From Spirochaetaceae bacterium (GTDB lineage Bacteria > Spirochaetota > Spirochaetia > Treponematales > Rectinemataceae): a DNA stretch of 64,000 bases. Under the pieces are notes generated by a model. That model made no database searches. It was not told the DNA's origin and saw only the letters and a list, made by a program, of their open reading frames with translations. Positions 24,654-33,988 of the stretch are shown one piece after another; within the stretch, counting starts at the first letter, position 1, and every line of letters begins with the position of its first letter. The DNA lies in assembly GCA_025355995.1 (NCBI GenBank), contig JANXYQ010000136.1, positions 1-64,000 of the forward strand, read 5' to 3'. The position numbers were made by a program, and so were the translations under genes.

Positions 24654-25106
24654 ATGAAAGACTTTCGGGTCTGGGAGCTCCTCCTGAATCCTCCGCTGGT
24701 GTCGGCCCTGATAGCCATGGGATCCTCCCAGCTTTTCAAGGCGGTGCGCCCCCTCTTCAGGGGAGAGCGCACGGAGCTCCGGCGCCTGGTCGACTACGAC
24801 GGCTTCCCCTCCTCCCATTCGGCCTTCATCGCCGCCTGCGCCTTCGCGATCGGCATCTCGGAAGGCTTCCGTTCCGGGGCCTTCGCCCTCTCGGTGGTCG
24901 CCGCGGCCATTTTCATCTACGACATCCTCCGGCTCCGCACGACGGTCGCCCAATCGAAGAACGAGGTCGACAGGCTCCTCGGCCGGGAAGGCCTGGACCG
25001 GTTGGAGAAGGCGCCGCAGTTCGGCGCGCACAGCCAGGGCGAGGTGCTCGCCGGCATCGCCTGGGGCATCCTTTGCGCGGCGATGGTCTGCCTGATCCTG
25101 CCCTGA
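24654..25106 (+). CDS. Divergent PAP2-family membrane protein (DUF212)
   Basis: 150 residues. Begins LLNPPLVSALIAMGSSQLFKAV, followed by VDYDGFPSSHSAFIAACAFAIG (the PSSH phosphatase-like motif) and YDILRLRTTVAQSKNEVDRLL, then HSQGEVLAGIAWGI near the C-terminus. This is the signature order of DUF212 (divergent PAP2), small proteins with about four membrane helices related to acid-phosphatase membrane enzymes; the catalytic role is unproven. It has its own -10 box and no ribosome-binding site. The stop is 10 bases from the convergent aroA stop. Confidence 0.88.
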   Translation: MKDFRVWELLLNPPLVSALIAMGSSQLFKAVRPLFRGERTELRRLVDYDGFPSSHSAFIAACAFAIGISEGFRSGAFALSVVAAAIFIYDILRLRTTVAQSKNEVDRLLGREGLDRLEKAPQFGAHSQGEVLAGIAWGILCAAMVCLILP

Positions 25107-25116
25107 CGCGGGCCTG

Positions 25117-26388
25117 CTAGCGCCTCGCGATCGCCGCGAGATCCTCGAAGAAGGACGGCCACGACTTGGCCACGCACTCGGCGCCGGCGATCTCGACCGG
25201 CGCGTCGCAGGAGAGCGCGGCAGTCGCGGCCGCCATGGCGATGCGATGGTCGCCCCGCGAGTCGACGCGGCCGCCGCGCAGGCCGCCCCGGCCCCGCACG
25301 GTCATGAGGTCGCCCTCGACACCGATGTCCGCGCCCAGCTTGCCGAACTCCTCCGACAAGGCCGCCGCGCGGTCGCTCTCCTTGCCCTTCAGCCTGAGGG
25401 CTCCCCGAAGCCGGGTCTCGCCCGCGCAGGCCGCCGCGAGGGCCACGAGCGGGGGGAAGAGGTCGGGGCAGTCCGTCGCGTCGAAATCGAAGGCCTCGAG
25501 CCTGCCGCGGCTCGCGGTCAAGGTCCCGTCCGCCTCCCCGATCTCCGCTCCCGCGGCGCGCAGCGCGTCCGTTATCGCCCGGTCCGGCTGCGAGGAGGCC
25601 GCATCGAGCCCGCTCACCACCACGGGCGAGCCGGGCGATCCGATGGCGCCGGCGACGAGGAGGAAGGCGGCGCCGCTCCAATCGCCCTCGACGGTGAAGT
25701 CCGTCGCGCGATAGGTCTGGCCGCCCTTCACGCCGAAGAGGGCGTAGCCCTCGTCCCTTCGGGCCGCCGCGCCGAAGGCGCGCATCGTGTCCAGCGTCAA
25801 ATCGACGTAGCCGCGGCTCGCGAGGCCCTCGACCTCGAGCTCCGAATCCAGCTCGGCAAGGGGCAGGGCGATAAGGAGGCCCGTGAGGAGCTGGGAGCTC
25901 GTCCGGCCGTCGACCCTGGCCCGCCCGCCCCTCAGCGGACCGCGGACGCGCACGGGGGGGAAGCCCGACGCGGTCTCGCAGGCGGCGCCGAGCTCGATCA
26001 GCGGCTGGGCTATCATGCCCACGGGCCGCCTGCGCAGCGAGCCCTCGGCGCCGAGCTCGATCCCCGCGCCGAAGAGGGCGGCTATGGGCGAGAACATCCT
26101 GATGCAGAGCCCGGATTCCCCGCAGGAAAGGGAGCGGCCCTTCGCCCCGCGGAGCGAGTCCCTCGGCGCGCCCCGTATCGAGATCAGATTCCCATCGTCG
26201 TCGATCTCCGCGCCTAGGGCCCCGGCGGCGCCCAGGGCCGCGAGGCAATCCGCGGAGCGGCTCGGGGACCGGAGAATGGATGCCCCGTCCGCCAAGAGCG
26301 CGCAGGCGATAGCCCGCTGCATGGAGCTCTTGGAGGCGGGGGCGCGAACCCTCCCACCTACCTCACGATATGCGATCGATCTCGTCAT
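25117..26388 (-). CDS. aroA: 3-phosphoshikimate 1-carboxyvinyltransferase (EPSP synthase)
   Basis: 423 residues. RAPASKSSMQRAIACALLADG carries the phosphoshikimate-binding Lys and Ser; GESGLCIRMFSPIAALFG is the second signature (LGNAGTA region in variant form); DGRTSSQLLTGLLIALPLA and KGKESDRAAALSEEFGKLGADI match the C-terminal half. It joins shikimate 3-phosphate with PEP. Last gene of the long ilv-leu run, overlapping the aroE-aroK fusion gene by 26 bases. Confidence 0.95.
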   Translation of the reverse strand: MTRSIAYREVGGRVRAPASKSSMQRAIACALLADGASILRSPSRSADCLAALGAAGALGAEIDDDGNLISIRGAPRDSLRGAKGRSLSCGESGLCIRMFSPIAALFGAGIELGAEGSLRRRPVGMIAQPLIELGAACETASGFPPVRVRGPLRGGRARVDGRTSSQLLTGLLIALPLAELDSELEVEGLASRGYVDLTLDTMRAFGAAARRDEGYALFGVKGGQTYRATDFTVEGDWSGAAFLLVAGAIGSPGSPVVVSGLDAASSQPDRAITDALRAAGAEIGEADGTLTASRGRLEAFDFDATDCPDLFPPLVALAAACAGETRLRGALRLKGKESDRAAALSEEFGKLGADIGVEGDLMTVRGRGGLRGGRVDSRGDHRIAMAAATAALSCDAPVEIAGAECVAKSWPSFFEDLAAIARR

Positions 26389-27685
26389 GGATCACCTCCG
26401 CGACTTCGCGCGCCTCGCGCCCCTCGGTCGAGACGAGGAGCTCGGCGCAGGAAGCGTAGGCTCCCCTCCTCTCGGCCTCGAGGGCGCGCAACCGCCGCTC
26501 CGCGCCCTCGCCGCCCTCGCCTACGGCAAGGAGGGGCCTGGAGCCCGCGCCCCCGCGCGTCCGCGCCGCGGCCGTCTCGGGGGAGACGTACAGCCAGACG
26601 CAGAGGCAGCGGTCCGCGAGCATCCGCGCGCTCGACGGGATGGCGGCCGAGCCGCCGCCGGTCGCCAGGACCGCAGGACCCGGAATTGACGTTATGCGAT
26701 CGAGAATTCGGAGCTCGCGCGCGCGGAAGCCGGCCTCGCCCTCGGAGGCGAAAATCCCGCTCACGCTCCTACCAGCGTCCGCCTCTATCTCCTTGTCCGC
26801 GTCGACGAAGGGCAGCTCGAGCAGGCGCGCGAGGGCCTTCCCGGCCTGGGTCTTGCCCGCGCCCATCAGCCCTACGAGGGCGATCTTCCGGCTGCCGGCG
26901 ACCGCGCCGGCGAGGTCGGCCGCGGCCGGCCCCTTAGGCGCCGCCGCGCCTAGGAAGAGCTCGTAGGCGGGGAGGGCCTGGCAGGCGAGCCAATCGGCGC
27001 CGGTCGCGACCGTCAGGCCCCGCTCGGCGGCGTAGTTCGCCAGGAGGCCCCGCTTGTAGTCCGCGTCGAGTATCGCGGCCCTTGAATCGCCGGGAAGCCA
27101 AGTTTCGGGAGGGGGCAGGGCCTCGGACGACAGCGTCGAGACGATCACCGCCGCTCCCGGCGCGAGGGTGGGCAGCTCGTCCAGGCCGGCCGAGGCGCAG
27201 CCGAGGAGGGCGGCGACCTCGTCGGCGCGGCCGCGCGTGCGGTTGGCGACGACGACATCGCCCCCTGCCCTGGTCAGGGCGAGGACCGCGGCCTTGCCCG
27301 CGCCGCCCGCGCCGAGCACCAGGCAGCGCTTGCCGGCGATTTCGACGCCGCGGCTTCGGAGCGCGCCCAGGGCGCCTTCCGGATCGGTGTTCGCCCCGAG
27401 TACGCGGCCGTCCGGGAGGGGTATCAGGCAGTTCACTGCCCCCAGGGCGCGGGCGTCCTCCGTCAGCTCGTCGACGAGTCTCGCCGCCTCCTCTTTAAAG
27501 GGAGCGGTGAGGTTCATGCCCCTCATGCCGAGGGCGCGGAAGAGGCCCAGCGCCTCGGCCGCGCTCGACGCGGCGATTCGGGCGTAGGCCGCCTCGAGGC
27601 CGGCTCCCCGGAAGAGCTCGCGGAAGATCGCGGGGCTCCGGGAGTGGAGCACCGGCCGCCCAGAGACGCCGAGGATGGGGATCAT
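26363..27685 (-). CDS. aroE/aroK: Fused shikimate dehydrogenase - shikimate kinase
   Basis: 440 residues joining two consecutive shikimate-pathway enzymes. Residues 1 to about 255 are AroE: SRSP shikimate site (15-18), catalytic Lys64 in NLTAPFKEEA, Asp101 in GANTD, and the NADP motif GAGGAGKA (125-132). From about 265 a P-loop shikimate kinase begins: Walker A GLMGAGKT (272-279), DADKEIE metal/shikimate region, and ATGGGSA. The fusion channels dehydroshikimate to shikimate 3-phosphate, the substrate of the next gene product AroA. ATG 27685 overlaps the ilvB stop (ATGA), so aromatic and branched-chain synthesis share a transcript. Confidence 0.95.
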   Translation of the reverse strand: MIPILGVSGRPVLHSRSPAIFRELFRGAGLEAAYARIAASSAAEALGLFRALGMRGMNLTAPFKEEAARLVDELTEDARALGAVNCLIPLPDGRVLGANTDPEGALGALRSRGVEIAGKRCLVLGAGGAGKAAVLALTRAGGDVVVANRTRGRADEVAALLGCASAGLDELPTLAPGAAVIVSTLSSEALPPPETWLPGDSRAAILDADYKRGLLANYAAERGLTVATGADWLACQALPAYELFLGAAAPKGPAAADLAGAVAGSRKIALVGLMGAGKTQAGKALARLLELPFVDADKEIEADAGRSVSGIFASEGEAGFRARELRILDRITSIPGPAVLATGGGSAAIPSSARMLADRCLCVWLYVSPETAAARTRGGAGSRPLLAVGEGGEGAERRLRALEAERRGAYASCAELLVSTEGREAREVAEVIHDEIDRIS

Positions 27686-29394
27686 TCCTCTTCCGGGGGC
27701 TCGAGGATCAGTTCGTCTATCGGCTTGCCGGAGGGGACCATCGGCAGGACCTTCTCGTCAATGTCGAGGATGCACTCGAGGAGGGCGGGCTTGCGTTCGG
27801 AGAGGGCCGCCTCTAGCGCCGCGCGGAACTCCCCCTCGTCCCTCGCCCGGAAGCCCCTCACGCCGTAGGCGTCGGCGAGCTTGAGGAAATCCGGCGGCCT
27901 GTCGAGGGTGGTCTGCGAGTAGCGGCCCTGGTAGAACATCTTCTGCCACTGCCTCACCATGCCGAGGGTGCCGTTGTTCATCACCACGATGAGAATGGGC
28001 AGGCCGTAGTGGGATATCGTCGCGAGCTCGGCGCAGTTCATCCTGAAGGAGCCGTCCCCCGCTATGTGCACGACCTGGGCGCCGGGATTCGCGACCTGAG
28101 CTCCCATCGCGGCCCCCGTGCCGAAGCCCATCGTCCCGAGCCCGCCCGAGGAGATGAAGGTGCGCGGCTTGGCGAAGGGGTAGAACTGGGCGGTCCACAT
28201 CTGGTGCTGCCCGACCTCGGTCGTGACGATCGCGTCGTCGCCGACCCGCGCGTGGATCTCCTCCATGATGAAGCGGGGGTGGAGCTCGACGTCCCGGCCG
28301 TGGGCCGAGGGGACCTGCGCCTTCCAGGAGTCTATGTCGCCGTTCCAGGACGACTTCTCCCTCTCGGGCACGAGCTCGAGCAGCCGCGCGAGCACGTCCT
28401 TGACGTCCCCGACCAGGGACTTGCGGCTGACGACGTTCTTGTTGATCTCGGCCGCGTCGATGTCTATGTGGAGCACCCGCGCCTTGGCGGCGAAGCGCGA
28501 GGCGTCGCTGACCACCCGGTCCGAGAAGCGGGCCCCGATCGCGATGAGGAGGTCGGCGTTGCTCGAGGCCATGTTGGAGGCCTTCGTCCCGTGCATGCCT
28601 ATCATCCCCGTGAAGAGGGGGTGGCCGGAAGGGAAGGCGCCATGGCCCATCAGGCTCAGGGCCACCGGGGCCTTGAGCCGGTCGACGAGGAGCCTGAGCT
28701 CTCCCGAGGCGCCGCTGGCGATCACGCCGCCGCCCGCGTAGATGAAGGGCTTGGCGGATTGGGCGATGAGCTCGGCGGCCTCGGCGAGGTCGCGGTCGGA
28801 GACGAGGGGGGCGCGCTTGGCGCCGAAGCGCGGGTCCCCGGTCGGCTTCATCGCACCGGGCCCGGCGCCGGCCGCCCTCCATTCGGCGGAGGCGGCCGTC
28901 ACGTCCTTCGTGATATCGACGAGGACCGGGCCCTTCCTTCCCGTCATCGCTATCTCGAAGGCCTGCCTGAGGGTGTCGGCGAGGAGGCGGACGTCCTTCA
29001 CTATGTAGTTGTGCTTGGTGATGGGCATCGTGATGCCCGCGATGTCCACTTCCTGGAAGCTGTCCTTGCCGAGGATCTTGTTCGGCACGTTGCAGGTGAT
29101 GGCGATGAGAGGACTGGAGTCCATGTAGGCGGTCGCGATGCCCGTGACCAGGTTGGTCGCCCCGGGCCCGCTCGTCGCCATCACCACGCCGGGCCTGCCC
29201 GTCGAGCGAGCGTAGCCGTCGGCCGCGTGGGCCGCGCCCTGCTCGTGCGCGGTCAGCACGTGGCGAATCCGATCCGAGCACTTGAACAGCTCGTCGTAGA
29301 CGTTGAGGATGGTGCCGCCGGGATAGCCGAAGACGGTATCCACGCCCTTCTCGATGAGGGTCTCGACGACGATTCGCGCGCCTGATAATTCCAT
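27682..29394 (-). CDS. ilvB: Acetolactate synthase, catalytic (large) subunit
   Basis: 570 residues. Thiamine-diphosphate enzyme making acetolactate or acetohydroxybutyrate. GYPGGTILNVYDEL opens the Pyr domain, the catalytic Glu51 is in AHEQGAAHAADGYAR, and the cofactor motif GDGSFRMNCAELATISHYGLP is near residue 440, with VVMNNGTLGMVRQWQ after it. ATG 29394 shares one base with the ilvD stop (TGATG), so the longer upstream frame was not used. Its regulatory partner ilvN is about 9 kb upstream at the head of the same run rather than adjacent. Confidence 0.96.
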   Translation of the reverse strand: MELSGARIVVETLIEKGVDTVFGYPGGTILNVYDELFKCSDRIRHVLTAHEQGAAHAADGYARSTGRPGVVMATSGPGATNLVTGIATAYMDSSPLIAITCNVPNKILGKDSFQEVDIAGITMPITKHNYIVKDVRLLADTLRQAFEIAMTGRKGPVLVDITKDVTAASAEWRAAGAGPGAMKPTGDPRFGAKRAPLVSDRDLAEAAELIAQSAKPFIYAGGGVIASGASGELRLLVDRLKAPVALSLMGHGAFPSGHPLFTGMIGMHGTKASNMASSNADLLIAIGARFSDRVVSDASRFAAKARVLHIDIDAAEINKNVVSRKSLVGDVKDVLARLLELVPEREKSSWNGDIDSWKAQVPSAHGRDVELHPRFIMEEIHARVGDDAIVTTEVGQHQMWTAQFYPFAKPRTFISSGGLGTMGFGTGAAMGAQVANPGAQVVHIAGDGSFRMNCAELATISHYGLPILIVVMNNGTLGMVRQWQKMFYQGRYSQTTLDRPPDFLKLADAYGVRGFRARDEGEFRAALEAALSERKPALLECILDIDEKVLPMVPSGKPIDELILEPPEEE

Positions 29395-31067
29395 CACGTC
29401 CCTCCGGGCGGCGACAATACCGCTCCGCTCGCGGCTGAAGAAACCAAAGCCGCATAACGCGCCAGCCAACCGGCCTTGACCTTGGGCAGGGGCGCCTTCC
29501 ACGCGGCGCGGCGGGCCGCGAGCTCCGCGTCGGGCACCTCGAGCTCGAGCCTCCCCGCGTCTATGTCTATCGATATGAAGTCGCCCTCCCTCACCAGGGC
29601 GATGGGCCCTCCCGCAGCCGCCTCGGGCGAGACGTGGCCTATCGCGGCCCCGCGAGTCGCGCCGGAGAAGCGGCCGTCGGTGATCAGGGCGGTGTCGGCG
29701 TCGCGACCCATCCCCGCCAGGGCGCTGGTAGCCTCGAGCATCTCGCGCATGCCCGGGCCGCCGCGCGGGCCCTCGTACCTGATGACCACGACGTCGCCGG
29801 CCTTGATCAGGCCGCCCTTCACGGCCGCGTTCGCGGCCTCTTCGGAGTCGAAGACGCGCGCCGGGCCCCGATGTTTGAGCATCGAGGGCGCCACCGCCGC
29901 GCGCTTGACGACGGCGCGGTCGGGGGCGAGGTTGCCTCGGAGCACCGCGATGCCGCCCACCGCCGAATAGGGATCCTCGATCCTGCGGATGACCGTTCCG
30001 TCGGCCTCGGGCGAGGCCGCGGCGAGCTCGCCCACGGTCTTCCCGCAGACGGTTGGCGCGGAGCCGTCGATCAGGCCTTTTATAAGGAGCTGCTTGACGA
30101 CGGCGAAGACCCCGCCGGCCTCGTAGAGCTGGTTGACGTGGTGCGGCCCCGAGGGCGCGAGATGGCAGAGGTTGGGGGTCCTAGCCGCGATCTCGTTCGC
30201 GAGGTCGAGGTTCAGCTCTATCCCCGCCTCGCGCGCGATCGCGGGAAGGTGGAGCATGCTGTTGGTGCTGCAGCCCAGGGCCATGTCCAGGGCGAGGGCG
30301 TTGCGGAACTGCCTCAGGTCGAGGAGGTCCCTCGGCTTGATGTCCTTCTCGATGGCTCGCATGACGACGGCGCCCGCGCTCTTCGCGAGCCTGACGCGCT
30401 CCGCGTAGACGGCCGGGACGGTGCCGTTGCCCGGCAGGCCCAGGCCCAGGATCTCGGCCAGGCAGTTCATGCTGTTGGCGGTGAACATGCCCGAGCAGGA
30501 GCCGCAGCCGGGACAGGCCGAGTCCTCGTAGGCGGCGAGCTCGGCCTCGCCCATCTTCCCGGCGTGGACCCTCCCCACCGCCTCGAAGACCGTGTTGAGG
30601 TCTATGTCGGCGCCGCCCTTCCTCCCCGGGAGCATCGGCCCGCCCGAGACCAGGACGCTCGGGATATTTAGCCGGGCGGCCGCCATCATCATGCCGGGCA
30701 CGATCTTGTCGCAATTGGGCACGAGGACCAGGGCGTCGAGGGCGTGGGCCTCGGCCATCGTCTCGATGGAGTCTGCTATGAGCTCGCGTGAGGCGAGGGA
30801 GTACTTCATGCCGGAGTGGCCCATGGCGATGCCGTCGCAGACGCCTATGGCGGGGAACTCGATCGGCGTGCCGCCGGCGCTGCGTATGCCCGCCTTGACC
30901 GCGTTCGTTATCGTATCGAGATGGATATGGCCGGGGATGATCTCGTTCTTGGCGTTGACGACGCCGACGAGGGGGCGGGCGAGCTCCTCGTCCGTATAGC
31001 CCATGGCCTTGAAGAGGGACCGGTGCGGAGCCCTCTCCACGCCCTTCTTGACCCTGTCGCTCCTCAT
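29394..31067 (-). CDS. ilvD: Dihydroxy-acid dehydratase
   Basis: 557 residues. Dehydrates dihydroxy-isovalerate and dihydroxy-methylvalerate to the keto acids before transamination. Iron-sulfur ligands are visible in [13 protein letters not shown] and [18 protein letters not shown]; the C-terminal [27 protein letters not shown] holds the substrate-binding Ser. Full length for the IlvD/Edd family, and the ilv context excludes 6-phosphogluconate dehydratase. ATGA overlap with leuB upstream and TGATG with ilvB downstream. Confidence 0.96.
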   Translation of the reverse strand: MRSDRVKKGVERAPHRSLFKAMGYTDEELARPLVGVVNAKNEIIPGHIHLDTITNAVKAGIRSAGGTPIEFPAIGVCDGIAMGHSGMKYSLASRELIADSIETMAEAHALDALVLVPNCDKIVPGMMMAAARLNIPSVLVSGGPMLPGRKGGADIDLNTVFEAVGRVHAGKMGEAELAAYEDSACPGCGSCSGMFTANSMNCLAEILGLGLPGNGTVPAVYAERVRLAKSAGAVVMRAIEKDIKPRDLLDLRQFRNALALDMALGCSTNSMLHLPAIAREAGIELNLDLANEIAARTPNLCHLAPSGPHHVNQLYEAGGVFAVVKQLLIKGLIDGSAPTVCGKTVGELAAASPEADGTVIRRIEDPYSAVGGIAVLRGNLAPDRAVVKRAAVAPSMLKHRGPARVFDSEEAANAAVKGGLIKAGDVVVIRYEGPRGGPGMREMLEATSALAGMGRDADTALITDGRFSGATRGAAIGHVSPEAAAGGPIALVREGDFISIDIDAGRLELEVPDAELAARRAAWKAPLPKVKAGWLARYAALVSSAASGAVLSPPGGT

Positions 31068-32167
31068 TTCCCCGCCTCCGCTATCGCCTTGACCACGGCC
31101 TCGCCCATCGCGACGGTGCCGACTAATTTCTCGCCGATCATCCCGCTGGCGATGTCGGCGCAGCGGAATCCGGCATCGAGCACGGCCGACACGGCGGCCT
31201 CGACCGCGCGCGCCGCCTGCTCGAGCTTCAGCGAATGCCGCAGGAGAAGGGCCACGGAGAGCACCGTCGCGAGCGGGTTGGCCTTATCCTGCCCGGCGAT
31301 ATCGGGGGCGGAGCCGTGGATGGGCTCGTAGAGGCCGGGACCCTCGCGGCCATCCGGCCGCGTGCCTCCGACGCTCGCGCTCGCGAGCATGCCGATTGAG
31401 CCGGTGACCATGCTCGCCTCGTCGGAGAGTATGTCGCCGAACATGTTGCTCGTCGCGATGACGTCGAATTGCCTGGGGTTCTTCACGAGCTGCATGGCGG
31501 CGTTGTCCACGTACATGAAGGAGAGCTCGATCCCCGGCCACCTCGGGCCCATCGCCTTGGCGGTCTCGCGCCAGAGCCGCGAGGACTCGAGGACGTTGGC
31601 CTTGTCGACCACGCAGAGCCTGTTCTTACGCTTGGCCGCGGCCTCGAAGCCGACCTCGAGCAGGCGCTCGATCTCCTGTTTCGAATAACGCTCAGTGTCC
31701 CAGGCCGAGAGGCCGTCCGCGCTTCGGCCGCGGTCCCCGAAGTAGATGCCGCCCGTGAGCTCTCGCACGACCAGGATGTCGAGGCCGCCCTCGACGAGGG
31801 AGGGCTTGAGGGGGCAGGCTCCGGCGAGCTGGGGGAACATGAGGGCCGGGCGAAGGTTGGCGTAGACGCCGAGGCCGGCCCTTATGGCGAGAAGCCCGGC
31901 TTCCGGCCTCTCGCTCCCGGCCAGGTTGTCCCACTTCGGCCCTCCCACCGCGCCGAGGAGGACGGCGTCGCTCCCGCGGCAGGCCTCGAGCGAGGAGGCC
32001 GGGAGGGGCTCGCCGAACTCGTCTATCGCCGCGCCTCCCATGGGGGCCTCCACGAAGGAGAGCTCGAAGGAGAAGCGCTTCGCCACAGCCTCGAGGGCTG
32101 CCACGGCGACCTTGACTACGTCCGGGCCGATGCCGTCGCCGGGGACGGTCGCGATCGTATATTTCAT
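31064..32167 (-). CDS. leuB: 3-isopropylmalate dehydrogenase
   Basis: 367 residues. NAD-dependent oxidative decarboxylation in leucine synthesis. [15 protein letters not shown] at the N-terminus, the substrate loop [15 protein letters not shown], catalytic Lys in [15 protein letters not shown], the metal-binding Asp region [26 protein letters not shown] and the NAD site [17 protein letters not shown] all match LeuB rather than isocitrate dehydrogenase. Coupled by ATGA overlaps to leuD before it and ilvD after it. Confidence 0.96.
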   Translation of the reverse strand: MKYTIATVPGDGIGPDVVKVAVAALEAVAKRFSFELSFVEAPMGGAAIDEFGEPLPASSLEACRGSDAVLLGAVGGPKWDNLAGSERPEAGLLAIRAGLGVYANLRPALMFPQLAGACPLKPSLVEGGLDILVVRELTGGIYFGDRGRSADGLSAWDTERYSKQEIERLLEVGFEAAAKRKNRLCVVDKANVLESSRLWRETAKAMGPRWPGIELSFMYVDNAAMQLVKNPRQFDVIATSNMFGDILSDEASMVTGSIGMLASASVGGTRPDGREGPGLYEPIHGSAPDIAGQDKANPLATVLSVALLLRHSLKLEQAARAVEAAVSAVLDAGFRCADIASGMIGEKLVGTVAMGEAVVKAIAEAGK

Positions 32168-32670
32168 AGCCTCGCCCCCGCGGCGAGCCTGCCGCGAACG
32201 TAGCCGATCAGGCCGCCTGCCCCCATGATCTCGCGCATGAAGGGCGGGAAGCCCATGGCCTGAGCCTTGGCGCCCGTCGTGAGGTTCTCGACGAGCCCGG
32301 TCTTTAAATCCGCGCGGATCTCGTCGCCCTTCTTCGCGAAGCTCTCCGCACCGGCCAGCTCGAGGATGGGGAGGCCCGTGTTGATCGCGTTCCTATAGAA
32401 GATGCGCGCGAAGCTCGAGGCGACGACGCAGGCGACGCCGGAGGCCTTGATGGCGATCGGGGCGTGCTCGCGGCTGGAGCCGCAGCCGAAGTTGCGGCCG
32501 GCGACGATGAAATCCCCGGTCCTGACTGATGCGGCGAAGGAGGCGTCGATGTCCTCCATGCAGTGAGAGGCCAGCTCGGCCGGGTCGATCGTATTAAGGT
32601 AGCGCGCGGGTATGATGACGTCGGTATCGACGTTGTCCCCGTAGGCGAAGGCCTTTCCCTTTGCTTCCAT
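32164..32670 (-). CDS. leuD: 3-isopropylmalate dehydratase, small subunit
   Basis: 168 residues. Swivel domain of isopropylmalate isomerase: [20 protein letters not shown] at the start and [22 protein letters not shown], the conserved substrate-binding loop. The length matches the short archaeal/HACN-like class, agreeing with the 432-residue LeuC. ATG 32670 has AGGAG five bases upstream; the in-frame GTG two codons earlier would abut the ribosome-binding site. It follows leuC by 8 bases. Confidence 0.95.
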   Translation of the reverse strand: MEAKGKAFAYGDNVDTDVIIPARYLNTIDPAELASHCMEDIDASFAASVRTGDFIVAGRNFGCGSSREHAPIAIKASGVACVVASSFARIFYRNAINTGLPILELAGAESFAKKGDEIRADLKTGLVENLTTGAKAQAMGFPPFMREIMGAGGLIGYVRGRLAAGARL

Positions 32671-32678
32671 GTGCACTC

Positions 32679-33977
32679 CTACGCGCGCGAGGGCGCGGCG
32701 ATGATTTCCGTGGGATCGCTTATCCGTCCCGTGATGGCGGAGGCCGCGGCGACCGCCGGGCTCGCGAGGTATACCTCGGACTCCGGGCTGCCCATGCGGC
32801 CCACGAAATTCCTGTTGGTCGTCGCGAGGGCCCGCTCGCCTTTCGCCAGGATGCCCATGTGGCCTCCGAGGCAGGGGCCGCAGGTCGGGGTCGAGACGAG
32901 GGCGCCGGCCTCCACCAAGGCCTCCACGAGGCCCTCGCGGAGGGCCTGGAGATAGATGGCCTGGGTCGCGGGGAATACGATGCAGCGCATCCCCTTGGCT
33001 ACCTTCCGCCCGCCGAGGATTGAGGCGGCGACGCGGAGGTCCTCTATGCGGCCGTTCGTGCAGGATCCGATGACCACCTGATCCAGCGATACGTCGCCGA
33101 CCGCGGAGATCGCGCGCGCGTTGGAGGGGAGGTGGGGGAAGGATACGGTCGGCTCGAGCCTCGAGAGGTCGACCGAGATAGTCCTCTCATAGCTCGCGTC
33201 GGCGTCCGAGGCGAATTCGACGTAGGGGCGCTTCGCAGCCGGGACTCGTTTTGCCACCTCCGCGGCCCAGGCGCGGGTGCGGTCGTCGACGGGGAAGATG
33301 CCGTTCTTGGCCCCGGCCTCTATGGCCATGTTGGCGATGGTGAAGCGCTCGTCCATCGTGAGGGCGGCGACGCCGGCGCCGGCGAACTCCATGGATTCGT
33401 AGAGCGCGCCGTCGACGCCGATGAGGCCGATGATATGGAGGATCAGGTCCTTGCCTGTAGCCCAGCCCCGCGGGGAGCCCGAGAGCTCGAAGCGGATCGC
33501 CTTGGGCACCTTGAACCAGGCCGTGCCCGTGGCCATCGCCGCCGCCATGTCGGTGGAGCCGACGCCCGTGGAGAAGGCTCCCACCGCGCCGTAGGTGCAG
33601 GTGTGGCTGTCGGCGCCGATGACGAGCTCGCCTGGTAGCACCAGGCCCTTCTCGGGTATGAGCGCGTGCTCGATCCCCATCTCGCCGACCTCGAAGTAGT
33701 TGACGATCCCCATGGCATGCGCGAATTCGCGCATGGCCTTGCACTGCTCGGCGGCCTTGATGTCCTTGTTGGGCGTGAAGTGGTCGGGCACGAGGGCGAT
33801 CTTGGCCTTGTCGAAAACGCCGGCCGCGCCGATTTTCGCGAATTCCCTGATCGCGACGGGGGCCGTGATGTCGTTGCCGAGCACGAGGTCGAGCCGCGCC
33901 TCGATGAGCTGCCCGGCCTCCACCTTCTCCAGCCCCGCGTGCGCCGCGAGGATCTTCTGCGTCATCGTCATTGCCAT
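32679..33977 (-). CDS. leuC: 3-isopropylmalate dehydratase, large subunit
   Basis: 432 residues ([15 protein letters not shown]...). Aconitase-family catalytic subunit; the 4Fe-4S cysteines lie in GSCTNG and TCGPCLGG, and [23 protein letters not shown] is the family signature. The start at ATG 33977 is supported by AGGAG 8 bases upstream. The frame remains open far upstream, but that part is out of phase with cimA and is a shadow. With LeuD it isomerises 2- to 3-isopropylmalate, and probably citramalate to methylmalate for the CimA route. Confidence 0.95.
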   Translation of the reverse strand: MAMTMTQKILAAHAGLEKVEAGQLIEARLDLVLGNDITAPVAIREFAKIGAAGVFDKAKIALVPDHFTPNKDIKAAEQCKAMREFAHAMGIVNYFEVGEMGIEHALIPEKGLVLPGELVIGADSHTCTYGAVGAFSTGVGSTDMAAAMATGTAWFKVPKAIRFELSGSPRGWATGKDLILHIIGLIGVDGALYESMEFAGAGVAALTMDERFTIANMAIEAGAKNGIFPVDDRTRAWAAEVAKRVPAAKRPYVEFASDADASYERTISVDLSRLEPTVSFPHLPSNARAISAVGDVSLDQVVIGSCTNGRIEDLRVAASILGGRKVAKGMRCIVFPATQAIYLQALREGLVEALVEAGALVSTPTCGPCLGGHMGILAKGERALATTNRNFVGRMGSPESEVYLASPAVAAASAITGRISDPTEIIAAPSRA

Positions 33978-33988
33978 TCGGGACACTC

